Positions 26,837 through 35,718 of a stretch of 53,282 nt of DNA are shown here, one piece after another. The position numbers and the translations under genes are program-made. The stretch lies in contig CAZFMX010000012.1 in NCBI GenBank assembly GCA_964520425.1, forward strand, positions 1-53,282, read 5' to 3'. Numbering within the stretch: the first letter of the stretch is position 1; each line of letters starts with the position of its first letter. The notes beneath the pieces were generated by a model. It was not told the origin of the DNA. It saw only the letters and a program-made list of their open reading frames with translations, and searched no databases. Origin of the DNA: JAFGFY01 sp964520425 (GTDB lineage: Bacteria > Desulfobacterota > DSM-4660 > Desulfatiglandales > HGW-15).

Positions 26837-27763
26837 CTATGAATGCTTGATGAAGGCGTTTACTTTATCGAGACTTGGAATTCCTTTACGCCCTCCAATT
26901 TCCGTGCATTTAAGGGCAGATGCGGCCGAAGCGAATCGCATACATTCTGGCATGTTCCAGCCCTGGAGAAGACCGTAGATATAGGCACCATGATAGACAT
27001 CTCCCGCTCCTGTAGTATCCATCACCTCCACAGAAAAGGCATCTTGGGAGGTGATGTTTCCATTACACCATCCAACACTTCCATTGGCCCCGAGCGTAAT
27101 AATGACCTCCTGAGGACCCCATCGCGTAAGGGCCTTAAGGGCATTTTCGGTCGGCTCGCCGCTACCCACCAGGGCTTCGCCAAATCCTTGTGAGGCAATG
27201 AGGACGTCCACCAGAGACACCAGTTCTTTACACCCCTCTCTCAGAGTGCCGGCGTCCATCACAATGGCCATCCCCATGGCTTTAGCCTGATTGGCGGCCT
27301 CGATTGAGGCCTCCAGCATCAGTCCGTCTGTGTGAAAGACACGGGCATGAGAAAAAGGGCTCAAATCCACGTCGTTTGATGTCAGGTGTGGTACACTCCC
27401 CCGGTCCCAGAAGATGGTTCGTGCGCCGTTTTTTTTTGTGATCGCGATGAAGGCAAATTGAGAGGTATACCCGGGACTCACTTTCAAAAAAGTGGCGTCC
27501 ACCCTTTCCTCTTTAAGCCCTTTTCGTATTTCAATGCCAAAAGGATCATCGGATATAGATCCCAAAAAGGCGGTCTCTATTCCCAAACGGGATAGAGTCA
27601 CAAGGGATGTGGAAGCGGGACCGCCACACTGGGTGTGAAGATCCGTCAACTCGACCTTTCCATCCTCCCGAGGATAAGCTGGAATTCTCCCCAGATAGTC
27701 TACGCAGGCTTGGCCGAGGCCTACAACTTCCACGTTTTCGAAAGAGTTTCTTGTTGAAATCAA
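26837..27763 (-). CDS. PfkB-family carbohydrate kinase
   Basis: 308 residues. The family N-terminal signature region is CGGPASTSLVTLSRLGIETAF then LGSISDDPFG, and the ATP/catalytic motif DTTGAGDVYHGAYIYG near residue 250 contains the catalytic aspartate. It phosphorylates a sugar or nucleoside with ATP; the substrate is not determined by sequence. Length is the family norm. The start is TTG with AAGG eight bases before it. It is the last gene of a four-gene minus-strand group (ATP-grasp, PBP, lipoprotein, kinase), 39 bp after the lipoprotein gene. Confidence 0.9.
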   Translation of the reverse strand: MISTRNSFENVEVVGLGQACVDYLGRIPAYPREDGKVELTDLHTQCGGPASTSLVTLSRLGIETAFLGSISDDPFGIEIRKGLKEERVDATFLKVSPGYTSQFAFIAITKKNGARTIFWDRGSVPHLTSNDVDLSPFSHARVFHTDGLMLEASIEAANQAKAMGMAIVMDAGTLREGCKELVSLVDVLIASQGFGEALVGSGEPTENALKALTRWGPQEVIITLGANGSVGWCNGNITSQDAFSVEVMDTTGAGDVYHGAYIYGLLQGWNMPECMRFASAASALKCTEIGGRKGIPSLDKVNAFIKHS

Positions 27764-27802
27764 TTGATCTAACCTTGTTATCGCGAAAGAGTCACACTCA
27801 TC

Positions 27803-29206
27803 CTAATACTCCACAGCATTTCCCAGCTTGTCCAGCTCGGTCTTTACTGTTTCTATGTCTTCATTCAGCGTTTTAACCAGACCGGATTGGGGGTATTTTT
27901 CAATCAACGCTCTGAGCCGGCTATAGGATAGCAGGAGAAACTCCTTCTTTTTGTCCGGATCTGTTGCCTGTCTCCCCCTCAGCAAATAGGCGGCCGCCCT
28001 ATCACGCTCCTGATTGATGAATCCCTCGATGGCAAGATCTTTCAGTTCTTTCATTTCCAAAGTCATGTCTTGGTCGTCTCCGAGTTCATTGATTCTCCTG
28101 ATCGCCTCTTCATATCGTTCTTCCTCGATCAGCTGTCGAGCCCATATCAGAGCCTTTTCTTCGTAGACAAATCGGGCCTCCTTTTCCTTTTGAATCCTCT
28201 GGTCGACCAGGTCTTTGAGTAGCCCTTTGGTCACGTCATCGGTTTGGTATTTTTTCATGATTTCATCCATGTGATTCACTAGTTCCCTGTAGATCTGAAG
28301 GATCAAATTTTTATTTCCCAGATCAAGTTGCCAATCTATGAGAAGGCTCTGAAGAAAAGCCAAATCAGGTTTGGCCTCAAATTCATCAATGAGCCTGCTT
28401 CCCAGGATATTTGCTTCTTCCTTCATGCCCATTTCCGCAAGAGCCACAGCAAGAAGAAACCCAATGTCTACTGATATCGCATCAGGCCCAAAAACGGTCT
28501 TCAATTCAATAGTGTCATCAATGACACCCTGATAATCCCCGGAAAAGCATTTATCACGGATCACATCCTTGATGTGGGTGAGGATGAAGGCTAGATCAGG
28601 CCTTTCTTTGAGTTCGAGGAGGATGGATTTACCCGCAACGGCGGCTTCCTCCAATCTACCTCTTTTGGCAAGAGACACGGCAAGAAATAATCTGATGTCC
28701 AGCGGAATCGAACCTGGACCAAAAGAGTCCTTCAATTCCATGGTATCAGTAACGACACCAAGATAATCTCCTGAATAAAACTTGTTCCGGATCATATCCT
28801 GTGCTTCGGATAATGCCGTGATAGTCTCGGAGTAAAGGGGCCCTGCCATATCCCGTTTTAGAAAATAGTTACGGTCGAGGCGCATCAGAGTCTCAGAGAG
28901 TTTTTGAATAACCCTGTCGTAATTCGGAGATGTGTCTTTTCTCAGGAAATAGTCCCGGAGCATCTTATAGGCGGACAAGAGATCTCTGGCCATCTCTGTG
29001 TCTTCATCATTCAACTCGCTATCAAGCAACACTCCTTCAAGATAAGTGATGTTATCATCAAGAACAGAGAGGGGAGACGGAGGAGGGATAATCACTTCGG
29101 GTTTTGAGTGTACCCGTATCATCCTGGTCTCGGGGAGGCATCCTAAGACAAAGGCAAAGGATAGAAAAAGGGCAATGATCAATCTAATTTTCGAATGTTT
29201 CTTCAT
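27803..29206 (-). CDS. Putative lipoprotein with helical repeats
   Basis: 467 residues. A type II signal peptide is seen (LIIALFLSFAFVLGC) with the lipobox cysteine near residue 23, so an outer- or inner-membrane lipoprotein is likely. The remainder is all helical, with two similar blocks (YSGDYLGVVTDTMELKDSFG and FSGDYQGVIDDTIELKTVFG), about 90 residues apart, so an internal duplication. These resemble TPR-like solenoids that bind partners. I do not recognise the family. It overlaps the PBP gene by 23 bp, which suggests translational coupling and a role with that enzyme, perhaps like the lipoproteins LpoA/LpoB that activate PBPs; this is inference only. Confidence 0.75.
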   Translation of the reverse strand: MKKHSKIRLIIALFLSFAFVLGCLPETRMIRVHSKPEVIIPPPSPLSVLDDNITYLEGVLLDSELNDEDTEMARDLLSAYKMLRDYFLRKDTSPNYDRVIQKLSETLMRLDRNYFLKRDMAGPLYSETITALSEAQDMIRNKFYSGDYLGVVTDTMELKDSFGPGSIPLDIRLFLAVSLAKRGRLEEAAVAGKSILLELKERPDLAFILTHIKDVIRDKCFSGDYQGVIDDTIELKTVFGPDAISVDIGFLLAVALAEMGMKEEANILGSRLIDEFEAKPDLAFLQSLLIDWQLDLGNKNLILQIYRELVNHMDEIMKKYQTDDVTKGLLKDLVDQRIQKEKEARFVYEEKALIWARQLIEEERYEEAIRRINELGDDQDMTLEMKELKDLAIEGFINQERDRAAAYLLRGRQATDPDKKKEFLLLSYSRLRALIEKYPQSGLVKTLNEDIETVKTELDKLGNAVEY

Positions 29207-32200
29207 AGCCTGCTCCCATAATAGGCGAATAAATTCTTTTCAATTCTATGATACCCTCTCTCTCCTTGGTGAAAGACCATGTCTGCGTTACGTTTTCCTC
29301 CCCTCTATTATTCTCATTTCCTATGGGCAGTCCTGTCGTTGTGGAAACCTCCACAGGGGTCAGTTTCTTCTCATTCATCACAGAAAATGACGGCATACTA
29401 AAGATCAAATCTGCAAAATGAAGATCCTTCTTGAACATATGACTATTGACAATGACATTTGCCGTTTCAATCCAGATGGGAAGGGCCCCTGAAGACCCAA
29501 AAATGGAGATATGTTCTCCTTCCATGGGGCGATTGTCATCGTATCCCACATAGCCAGCGATGACGTAACCTTCTTGATTGTTCAGACGGCTCGAATCTCT
29601 TTCCAGCCCCGGGAAAAAGCCGACAAAGCTTGAATTTATACTCGAATCCGCTGTCCCGGTCTTTCCAAAAGCGGGGATAGGGATATGGACATCGTCTCCA
29701 TCTACCCTCACAGAGAGTTGGATGGCATCTCTGGCCATCCTTCCGGTCCCTTCCTGTATCACCATACGAAGTATCTCAGATACCATACTCGAGACTCTGT
29801 TATGTAAAATGTTTCTTCTCTGAGGATGATACTTCCAGATGGTTTCTCCTTCACGGTCGACTATCCTAGTGATTATAGGAACCATCCCCGGGGTGATATG
29901 ATCGGAAAGGGGATAGATATCTCCTGTCATGATTGTATGATAGACCAAGGCCGCTTCGATAATGCTTATGGAATTCACACCAAAAGGAAATGAGAGGACC
30001 GGATCAAGCCTCGAAGAGATACCCATTATTTCAGAGGCACGTTTTACGTAGGACAAGTTGACGAGTACTCTGAAATCCCTGACCCTAGAAAGAACCTCAA
30101 AATCATAGGGCCGATGCTCATTGAGTCTGTCATAATTGTCTTTGAGCCGCTCATGAAGCAGATCAATCACCTGGGAAGGAATAATTCCGTCTATCCATAT
30201 CTTCTCTATGGGTAAGACGCCTTCTCTGTCCAAAACCCATTGGGGTGTTATCGGGTGTAATCCGTTATCATTGCTTGAAGACCGCGAATCTGTATAGATT
30301 AATCTGATATCACCCTTCGGGGTCAGTGTGAAGTAGAAGCGCCGCAAAGCCTCTGAAAGGTTTCCAGTCAATATTGAAGAGCGGTTTTTAGTGTATGAAT
30401 CAAGAATATCCAGAACTTTTTTTAAATCCGCCTTCATGTCAATATTTAGCATTCTGAGGTTTTGAAAGTTCAGACGGTGAATGAAGTTCTCACCAGGGTC
30501 TTTGAGATTTAATTCACTCGTCTTGACTCTGTAATGAAGTCGACGGACATTTTTAAGGGCCTCTTCATAGCCCATGAATATCAAGTCCGTTTCTATTTCT
30601 CTTTTCGCCTCATTGAAAGCCGCCTCCGACATAGCCTCTCTGTTGACCACCACTCCGTGCTTGTCTCGAATCCTTCTTTCGTACGCTTGATAGGATTCAG
30701 TAGCTTTTCTGGCCAGACCGAGGAGTTCAACTACTTCACGGAGTTCGCTCATATTCAGCTTATCCGTAAGATGATAAAGGAGCCAGACCGTGGCAATGTT
30801 CTCAGATGCAGCCCCAGCCCAAAGCATGGATACCTGGTCAGGCCCGGGTTCGTGATCCCTCGGCTTGTAGAATGTACTTTGATACTGAAACAACTCTCTC
30901 ATGTTTGTGAGTTCGTCGAGGTTGTTCCACTTGAGTCCCAAGGCTGCCGTGTAGACCAGGGGCTTGAAGATGGAGCCCAACTGTCTCTTGGCATCTACGG
31001 CTCGGTTAAAGAACCGGTCTTCAAAACCGCCCACCATTGCCTTTATCATCCCTTTATGCAAGACAACGATTGCTCCATCCAGTTCGGGCTTTTTGGACAA
31101 CATATACCGTGTTTGTCCATTCTCCTTTGCCGCGCCCATGACTTGAACCTCGACCTCTTCCCCAACCTTGAGCGTCTCAAGAAATTGCGGAATATGGCGT
31201 TTATCAAAAAGGGCCCAGCTCCCTCGTTTCCATTTAAGCCAGGCGTCTCCTATCGGTCTAAGCCCTTCATAATCGATGATGCCTCCTCCCGTATTCCAGG
31301 CTACGACAACAGAAGGATTCTGGGAGTCTTTATTGATATGAGTGATGCGGCAAAGAAAAGGGAGATTCTCATTTGGCTGAGAACCTTTAGAATCTTCTTG
31401 AGCAGGAAAACTGCCATATCCTGTCAGCTCGACATCCAATTGAGGCAAGTGCTGCCTTAGGATTCTAAGTGCACTTTCTTGGGTCTCTTTGTTGATGGAG
31501 GTGTATATCTTGATTCCGGAGGTGGAAATGTTCTCTATGCCTTGTTCTTGTAGGATGCCCTTAAAGTAATCCGATTCAAGCTGTTCACGGACATAGTCAA
31601 GCGCGACACTTAAATCGTAGGTGATTTTGCCCTCATTGAATGGAATTTCTGTCTCCTTGGCCTTTAAATACTCTTCTTCAGTGATAAAGTTGTTTCTTCG
31701 CATGGCCTTAAGGACATAATTTTTTCGCATATTGGCCAACCGTTTGGTCTCTTCTCTATCGGCTTCCTTTTTTTTAAGAAACGGATCAAATCTAAGGGAG
31801 TTTGCGTAACCGGCCATGAAAGCGTTTTCTACCAGGTCAAGATCTTGGGGCGTTTTATCAAAAAAATATTGGGCTGCAATACTCAGCCCTCTGCCAAAAC
31901 CCCTGATGGAGATGGATTGGTTAATGTACATCTCTAGAATCTCTTCTTTCGAGTAGTTTCTTTCGAGCAGAACGGCCTGAATCAGCTCTTTTAATTTGAT
32001 CGTAATAATGGACTCTTTCTTCCGTTTAAAAATATTCTTGGCCGTCTGTTGTGTGATGGTACTCCCTCCCCCATATCGAGTAATCAATGCCCGGAGTATA
32101 GCCCGAACATCGAAACCGGGATGATCAAAGAATCTTTTGTCTTCAGTCGCTATAATGGCCTTGATAAACATTTTTGGCGTTTCTTCGAAAGAAAGGTGCT

Positions 32201-32420
32201 GGCTGTGTATTCTGTCAAAAAAGACACCAATGGGTGTTTCTCCATCGTCAAAATAGACGGGGCTTTCAGAGAAGGTAATGCTGTCGATAACACCTCTCTC
32301 TATACGGTCGGATGCATCTCTTGAGACCTGAATGTAGAGGATTATGAGGTAAATTACTAGTAGTAGAGAGAGGACTCCTAAAGTATAAGCCAGTATTTTG
32401 AGTTTGCGTTTTCCTCTCAT
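29184..32420 (-). CDS. Class A penicillin-binding protein (transglycosylase/transpeptidase)
   Basis: 1078 residues, longer than the usual 650-900. An N-terminal anchor (LKILAYTLGVLSLLLVIYLI) precedes the GT51 transglycosylase domain at about 60-235, with catalytic glutamate in ATEDKRFFDHPGFD and GGSTITQQTAKNIF. The transpeptidase has SxxK in GSIFKPLVYTAAL near 483 (catalytic serine), SxN as SEN near 538 and KTGTA near 921. The 380-residue gap between SxN and KTG is about 200 longer than usual, so a large insertion lies inside the transpeptidase domain. It polymerises and cross-links peptidoglycan. Neighbours are an ATP-grasp protein and a lipoprotein in the same operon. Confidence 0.93.
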   Translation of the reverse strand: MRGKRKLKILAYTLGVLSLLLVIYLIILYIQVSRDASDRIERGVIDSITFSESPVYFDDGETPIGVFFDRIHSQHLSFEETPKMFIKAIIATEDKRFFDHPGFDVRAILRALITRYGGGSTITQQTAKNIFKRKKESIITIKLKELIQAVLLERNYSKEEILEMYINQSISIRGFGRGLSIAAQYFFDKTPQDLDLVENAFMAGYANSLRFDPFLKKKEADREETKRLANMRKNYVLKAMRRNNFITEEEYLKAKETEIPFNEGKITYDLSVALDYVREQLESDYFKGILQEQGIENISTSGIKIYTSINKETQESALRILRQHLPQLDVELTGYGSFPAQEDSKGSQPNENLPFLCRITHINKDSQNPSVVVAWNTGGGIIDYEGLRPIGDAWLKWKRGSWALFDKRHIPQFLETLKVGEEVEVQVMGAAKENGQTRYMLSKKPELDGAIVVLHKGMIKAMVGGFEDRFFNRAVDAKRQLGSIFKPLVYTAALGLKWNNLDELTNMRELFQYQSTFYKPRDHEPGPDQVSMLWAGAASENIATVWLLYHLTDKLNMSELREVVELLGLARKATESYQAYERRIRDKHGVVVNREAMSEAAFNEAKREIETDLIFMGYEEALKNVRRLHYRVKTSELNLKDPGENFIHRLNFQNLRMLNIDMKADLKKVLDILDSYTKNRSSILTGNLSEALRRFYFTLTPKGDIRLIYTDSRSSSNDNGLHPITPQWVLDREGVLPIEKIWIDGIIPSQVIDLLHERLKDNYDRLNEHRPYDFEVLSRVRDFRVLVNLSYVKRASEIMGISSRLDPVLSFPFGVNSISIIEAALVYHTIMTGDIYPLSDHITPGMVPIITRIVDREGETIWKYHPQRRNILHNRVSSMVSEILRMVIQEGTGRMARDAIQLSVRVDGDDVHIPIPAFGKTGTADSSINSSFVGFFPGLERDSSRLNNQEGYVIAGYVGYDDNRPMEGEHISIFGSSGALPIWIETANVIVNSHMFKKDLHFADLIFSMPSFSVMNEKKLTPVEVSTTTGLPIGNENNRGEENVTQTWSFTKEREGIIELKRIYSPIMGAGYEETFEN

Positions 32421-32471
32421 CTCCAGGCCTTTGTATCTGTATTGTGAATAGGATAAAACATGTACGGCAGG

Positions 32472-33260
32472 CTAAAGGAGATCTCCAGAAAGGAGCTTTT
32501 GCCTCATAATCTCTTTGAGGTCTATTCCTTTCATGCGCAGACCCTTACGCCCGTATTTCATATTTGCCTCGATCAAATACCACTTATTCTTGTGTTGTAT
32601 AAGATCGAGCCCCACATCATTAAAATTGCATTCTTTTGAAAATCTTTGAGCCATTTTCACAGCCTCAGAAGGGATGTTTTCAAAGCTGAGAGATCCTCCC
32701 TGAAAGACATTGGTCTTAAAACTACCGGGTGGAGGAATTCGCCAGTAAGCCAAGATCGGCTCATGCTCAATAAGAATAATCCTTAAATCCCTATCGTGGT
32801 GCAGGTACTCCTGTATATAGGCCACACGGGTGAGTTGCAAGTATTTTTCAAGTACTTCTTCATTGTCGACCTTGAAGACTCCTCTTCCTTGAGCAGAGGC
32901 CCTGGGTAACTTCGCAATGAAAGGGAAACTGAATTCTTTCAAAATATCCCCATGATGAAGGTGATAATATATCTTTGTTCGTGGGTGGGGTATATTCAAC
33001 ATGTTGAAGAGTGTCGTCTGTTTGATCTTTTCGTCAGCGTAAAGGTATGTATCCAGACTCGGAAAAATCTTTTTACCTATGGTTGTGAAGAACTGGGCAT
33101 AGTTGAGGCTGGGGTATAGAATCAGAGGAGCCTCAGAAATCAAAGCCCTTTCGTGAGGGGGATAGTCATGGAAGTTGGGCTTAACCCCGAGGGTTATGAC
33201 CTCTGGAACACCTCGTAAACGGTTTCCCAGAGCTATAAAACGGGCATGGTTCTTTTTCAC
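32472..33260 (-). CDS. ATP-grasp domain protein, RimK-like
   Basis: 262 residues. The ATP-grasp fold is seen as FPFIAKLPRASAQGRGVFKV (nucleotide loop and lysine), YIQEYLHHDRDLRIILIEHE (hinge and acidic strand), and GLDLIQHKNKWYLIEANMKYG (metal-binding D/E/N). It is like RimK/glutathione-synthetase-type ligases that join a carboxylate to an amine. The N-terminal 90 residues are not diagnostic. The GTG start has no strong ribosome binding site and no better in-frame start before an upstream stop. It is the first gene of the operon with the PBP, 51 bp away, hinting at peptidoglycan modification; substrate unknown. Confidence 0.83.
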   Translation of the reverse strand: MKKNHARFIALGNRLRGVPEVITLGVKPNFHDYPPHERALISEAPLILYPSLNYAQFFTTIGKKIFPSLDTYLYADEKIKQTTLFNMLNIPHPRTKIYYHLHHGDILKEFSFPFIAKLPRASAQGRGVFKVDNEEVLEKYLQLTRVAYIQEYLHHDRDLRIILIEHEPILAYWRIPPPGSFKTNVFQGGSLSFENIPSEAVKMAQRFSKECNFNDVGLDLIQHKNKWYLIEANMKYGRKGLRMKGIDLKEIMRQKLLSGDLL

Positions 33261-33390
33261 AAGGACACTCTCAAAGGCGGTTTTTTGATTAGAGCGTTCT
33301 CATTTACACTTGATCACTACTTTCAGGTCTCCTCCAATTTAGTCCAGCCTCCGCATAAGATTTCTGCAGAGCGGATTAGAAGAAGAGGGG

Positions 33391-33535
33391 TCAAGGATTC
33401 CAGGATTCAAGGATTGCTTTCAAGTGATTTTATTATTATCTTGAGCAACCTTGTAATCTTTCAGCATTTCACTTGTTGAAGATCCCTTCGTCTTTTACGG
33501 GGAATCCTTGAATCCTAGGCCCCTTGAATCCTTTG
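33391..33535. repeat. Inverted repeat pair of AGGATTCAAGGATT
   Basis: AGGATTCAAGGATT at 33402-33415 recurs inverted at 33503-33516, with further partial copies (TCAAGGATTCC, CTTGAATCCTTT). The enclosed 85 bp are non-coding. It may be a degenerate short mobile repeat or an intergenic palindrome. Confidence 0.5.
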
Positions 33536-33655
33536 CATATCTCGCCTCTTTAGAAAAGAGAATTCCATTTTGCGACGAACTCTTCTAGAGTTGATACCTA
33601 CTATTCAATGATACTAAGGAATTACGCCCATTTTGACAAGCTTAACCATTTTGAC

Positions 33656-33776
33656 GCCTCCTCAGACTCTCTATTCTATTTGGAGTCCACTCGGCTTTTG
33701 AGGGGAGGCGACGCCCATTTGTCGATAAATTCCTTCCCGGAGGAGTCTCCACTAAAAAATCGCAATATGTTGCGAT
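33656..33776. ncRNA. Candidate structured RNA with a minus-strand terminator-like hairpin
   Basis: GCCTCCTCA at 33656 pairs (with bulge) with TGAGGGGAGGC ending 33709, enclosing GACTC...GAGTC. At 33757-33776, AATCGCAA-TATG-TTGCGATT is a perfect 8-bp hairpin preceded by six A, which is a terminator on the minus strand. No gene is within 200 bp on the minus strand, so a small antisense RNA is possible. The rest of 33261-34000 has no supported gene. Confidence 0.25.
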
Positions 33777-34000
33777 TCTTGTTGACATGTTGCACAATAC
33801 ATAGTATTCAGCTGACAGATTGAGGTTTCAGTTAAGATAGCAATGACATGTCGAATTAGTACTACTTTGAGAAAAAATTCACATTTAATCCTTTACATTT
33901 AACTCTGAATATATATAATAAAAGGTTTTAGATTCATCCTTCCCAGGTCATAGACATGTTTGTATCGGTGGAAAGGTGTACGTAAAAGGAGTCATGAGTT

Positions 34001-34633
34001 ATGAACCATTCTAAGAGAAAGCTAGTGCTATGGATATTACTCGGCGTGATCATTTCATATATACAATCTGATTCCCTTCCTGAGGGACAAGAGCTAATCC
34101 ATAGTGGGGATACGAAATCCATTGTTGTTCAGGAGGGGGTTGCTTCTACTCCAATTATGGGAGAAACCGGAACTGAGGGGGTGAACTCTGCATCATCAAT
34201 CATTACCAAGAAGAAAGATGAATTATTCCATCCGATTATCGATGAAGTAGCCTGCCGTCACAAGATCGATCCAGCCCTGGTAAAAGCTATTATCATGGTT
34301 GAATCCAGTTACAATCCTAGAGCAATTTCCAAGAAAGGGGCAAAGGGCTTGATGCAGTTGATGCCCCTGACCGCGAAATCCTATGGCGTTGAAGACGCCT
34401 TCGACCCGAAGAACAATATACGTGCCGGTGTCGCCTATTTTAGAACACTCCTAAATCAGTTCAATGGGGATGAAAGACTTGCCCTTGCAGCCTATAACGC
34501 GGGAAGCAAGAGAGTCAGGCAGTACAAAGGCGTTCCCCCTTTCGAGGCCACCCGACTCTATATAGAAAAGGTCTTTGCCTACTACAAAACCTACAAGACA
34601 CAGTCCTCTCTAATTGCCAGCAATACGCTCTAA
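34001..34633 (+). CDS. Lytic transglycosylase (SLT domain)
   Basis: 210 residues. A hydrophobic N-terminus (LVLWILLGVIISYIQ) is a signal peptide or anchor, then a linker and the SLT domain from about 85: KIDPALVKAIIMVESSYNP holds the catalytic glutamate (ES), GAKGLMQLMPLTAKSYG is the GLMQ motif, and LALAAYNAGSKRV the AYN motif. It cuts peptidoglycan between MurNAc and GlcNAc, leaving an anhydro end. The start follows AAAAGGAGTC. It stands alone on the plus strand, in the neighbourhood of the PBP operon on the other strand. Confidence 0.93.
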   Translation: MNHSKRKLVLWILLGVIISYIQSDSLPEGQELIHSGDTKSIVVQEGVASTPIMGETGTEGVNSASSIITKKKDELFHPIIDEVACRHKIDPALVKAIIMVESSYNPRAISKKGAKGLMQLMPLTAKSYGVEDAFDPKNNIRAGVAYFRTLLNQFNGDERLALAAYNAGSKRVRQYKGVPPFEATRLYIEKVFAYYKTYKTQSSLIASNTL

Positions 34634-34784
34634 AGCTCCCCCTCGCCAGGATATCAGTGCTTCACCATCAGAAAGTGTGAGTGGAGTTGTGAACAGTTTG
34701 CCCGGTATTTCAACAGATAAGATACTAAGCTTCTTGTTGACTTGCCGGGCGTTCCATACTATCATTATTATAATTATTGCATAG

Positions 34785-35093
34785 TTGGTAAAGAATATGG
34801 ATGAGGAAGAGTATAGAAGTAAATATGTGAATCTCAGAATCCTCAAGAGTATTCAGGAGTACCTAAAACCCGAAGGTGATTCTTCCGCAGCGTTGTACCC
34901 TATTGAGGTTCCAAAAGACTTTCTTTACCAGGCCGCAAGACTGCAAGGTGCAGAAAGCGCAGACAGGTTAATTCATGAGATATTTGAATTGGGACTTACT
35001 CTTTGGAGCGAGAAGTTATATCATGATGTTTTTGGTTCCGAAGAGAATCTAGAAGCTTTTATTGAACTAGTCAAAGAACGAGGCAGGGAATGA
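34785..35093 (+). CDS. Small hypothetical protein
   Basis: 102 residues from a TTG start, or 98 from the ATG at 34797; neither has a good ribosome binding site. It is charged and mostly helical with no signal peptide: EEEYRSKYVNLRILKSIQEYL then a central FLYQAARLQG and a C-terminal ENLEAFIELVKERGRE. No family is recognised. Frame and composition are like real genes here. The LIHEIFELGLTLWSEK segment may form part of a helix-turn-helix or dimer interface, but this is weak. It is followed by a family A repeat. Confidence 0.55.
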   Translation: MVKNMDEEEYRSKYVNLRILKSIQEYLKPEGDSSAALYPIEVPKDFLYQAARLQGAESADRLIHEIFELGLTLWSEKLYHDVFGSEENLEAFIELVKERGRE

Positions 35094-35178
35094 GAGAGTT
35101 TTGTGAATCCATGTGATATAGTCCACTCCGATCTATTCTCCGATGGAGGTCTGCTTCCCCTTCCCGCATCGCCATTCT

Positions 35179-35375
35179 GAGACCTTTGAAAAACGCCCCC
35201 TTGTGCCCAATCTTCCGCCGTCGCCAAAGGCTATGGCGGGACAAGCGGCGTCAGGCTCAAATTCTAATCCTCGAAATACTTAAGGGTATTCCTGGCTGTC
35301 CCGATGAAAATCGGGAGGGTTAGAATTCTCGCCTTCCTTGACCTTGAACAAAATTGAGCGTTTTTCAAAGGTCTC
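35179..35375. repeat. MITE-like element, family A, copy 2 (longest)
   Basis: Ends are GAGACCTTTGAAAAA and TTTTTCAAAGGTCTC, perfectly inverted over 15 bp. 197 bp, no gene. Internal blocks include CCTCGAAATACTTAAG, CTGTCCCGATGAAAATCGGG (a small palindrome) and TCCTTGACCTTGAACAAAAT. Copy 3 at 37099 is in the opposite orientation and lacks about 30 bp from the left part. Confidence 0.88.
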
Positions 35376-35475
35376 ATTCTACAAATCGAATGGAGTTGGT
35401 GTTTAATTATTTAGCCGACCAGTAAACCACGTTGAAGTCCCTGTAACTGAATTGATTATACGGTGTGCTTTGATA

Positions 35476-35503
35476 TTGACATTATTGTTTGTGTTTTTAT
35501 AGC
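35476..35503 (+). promoter_or_regulatory. Candidate sigma70 promoter upstream of tig
   Basis: TTGACA at 35476 and TATAGC at 35498 are 16 bp apart (or ATAGCC at 17 bp). It would give a leader of about 210 nt before tig, within which CTCCTCA and TGAGGAG near 35513-35540 form a hairpin. A second -10-like TATAAT lies at 35640 with a weak -35. Either may serve tig. Confidence 0.45.
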
Positions 35504-35718
35504 CTTGAACTTCTCCTCAAGATGATATCCTCGATGAGGAGACGTCCGAAACGATTTCCCTGTGAAAGATTTCTGGAAATACCGTTTGGGATGACTTGAA
35601 ATAGGGTGAATGATAGTTAAATTTCTGCTAAATGTTTTGATATAATCGGCGGCAAAGTACTTTGCCTTTCCTGCCCTCGGAATAACCCATACTACGTTGT
35701 CGATGAATAGGAGAGAGG

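Noticed and set aside
30534..31460. 308-codon open frame on the plus strand
   Set aside because: Antisense to the class A PBP gene, low-complexity translation with no motif or ribosome binding site.
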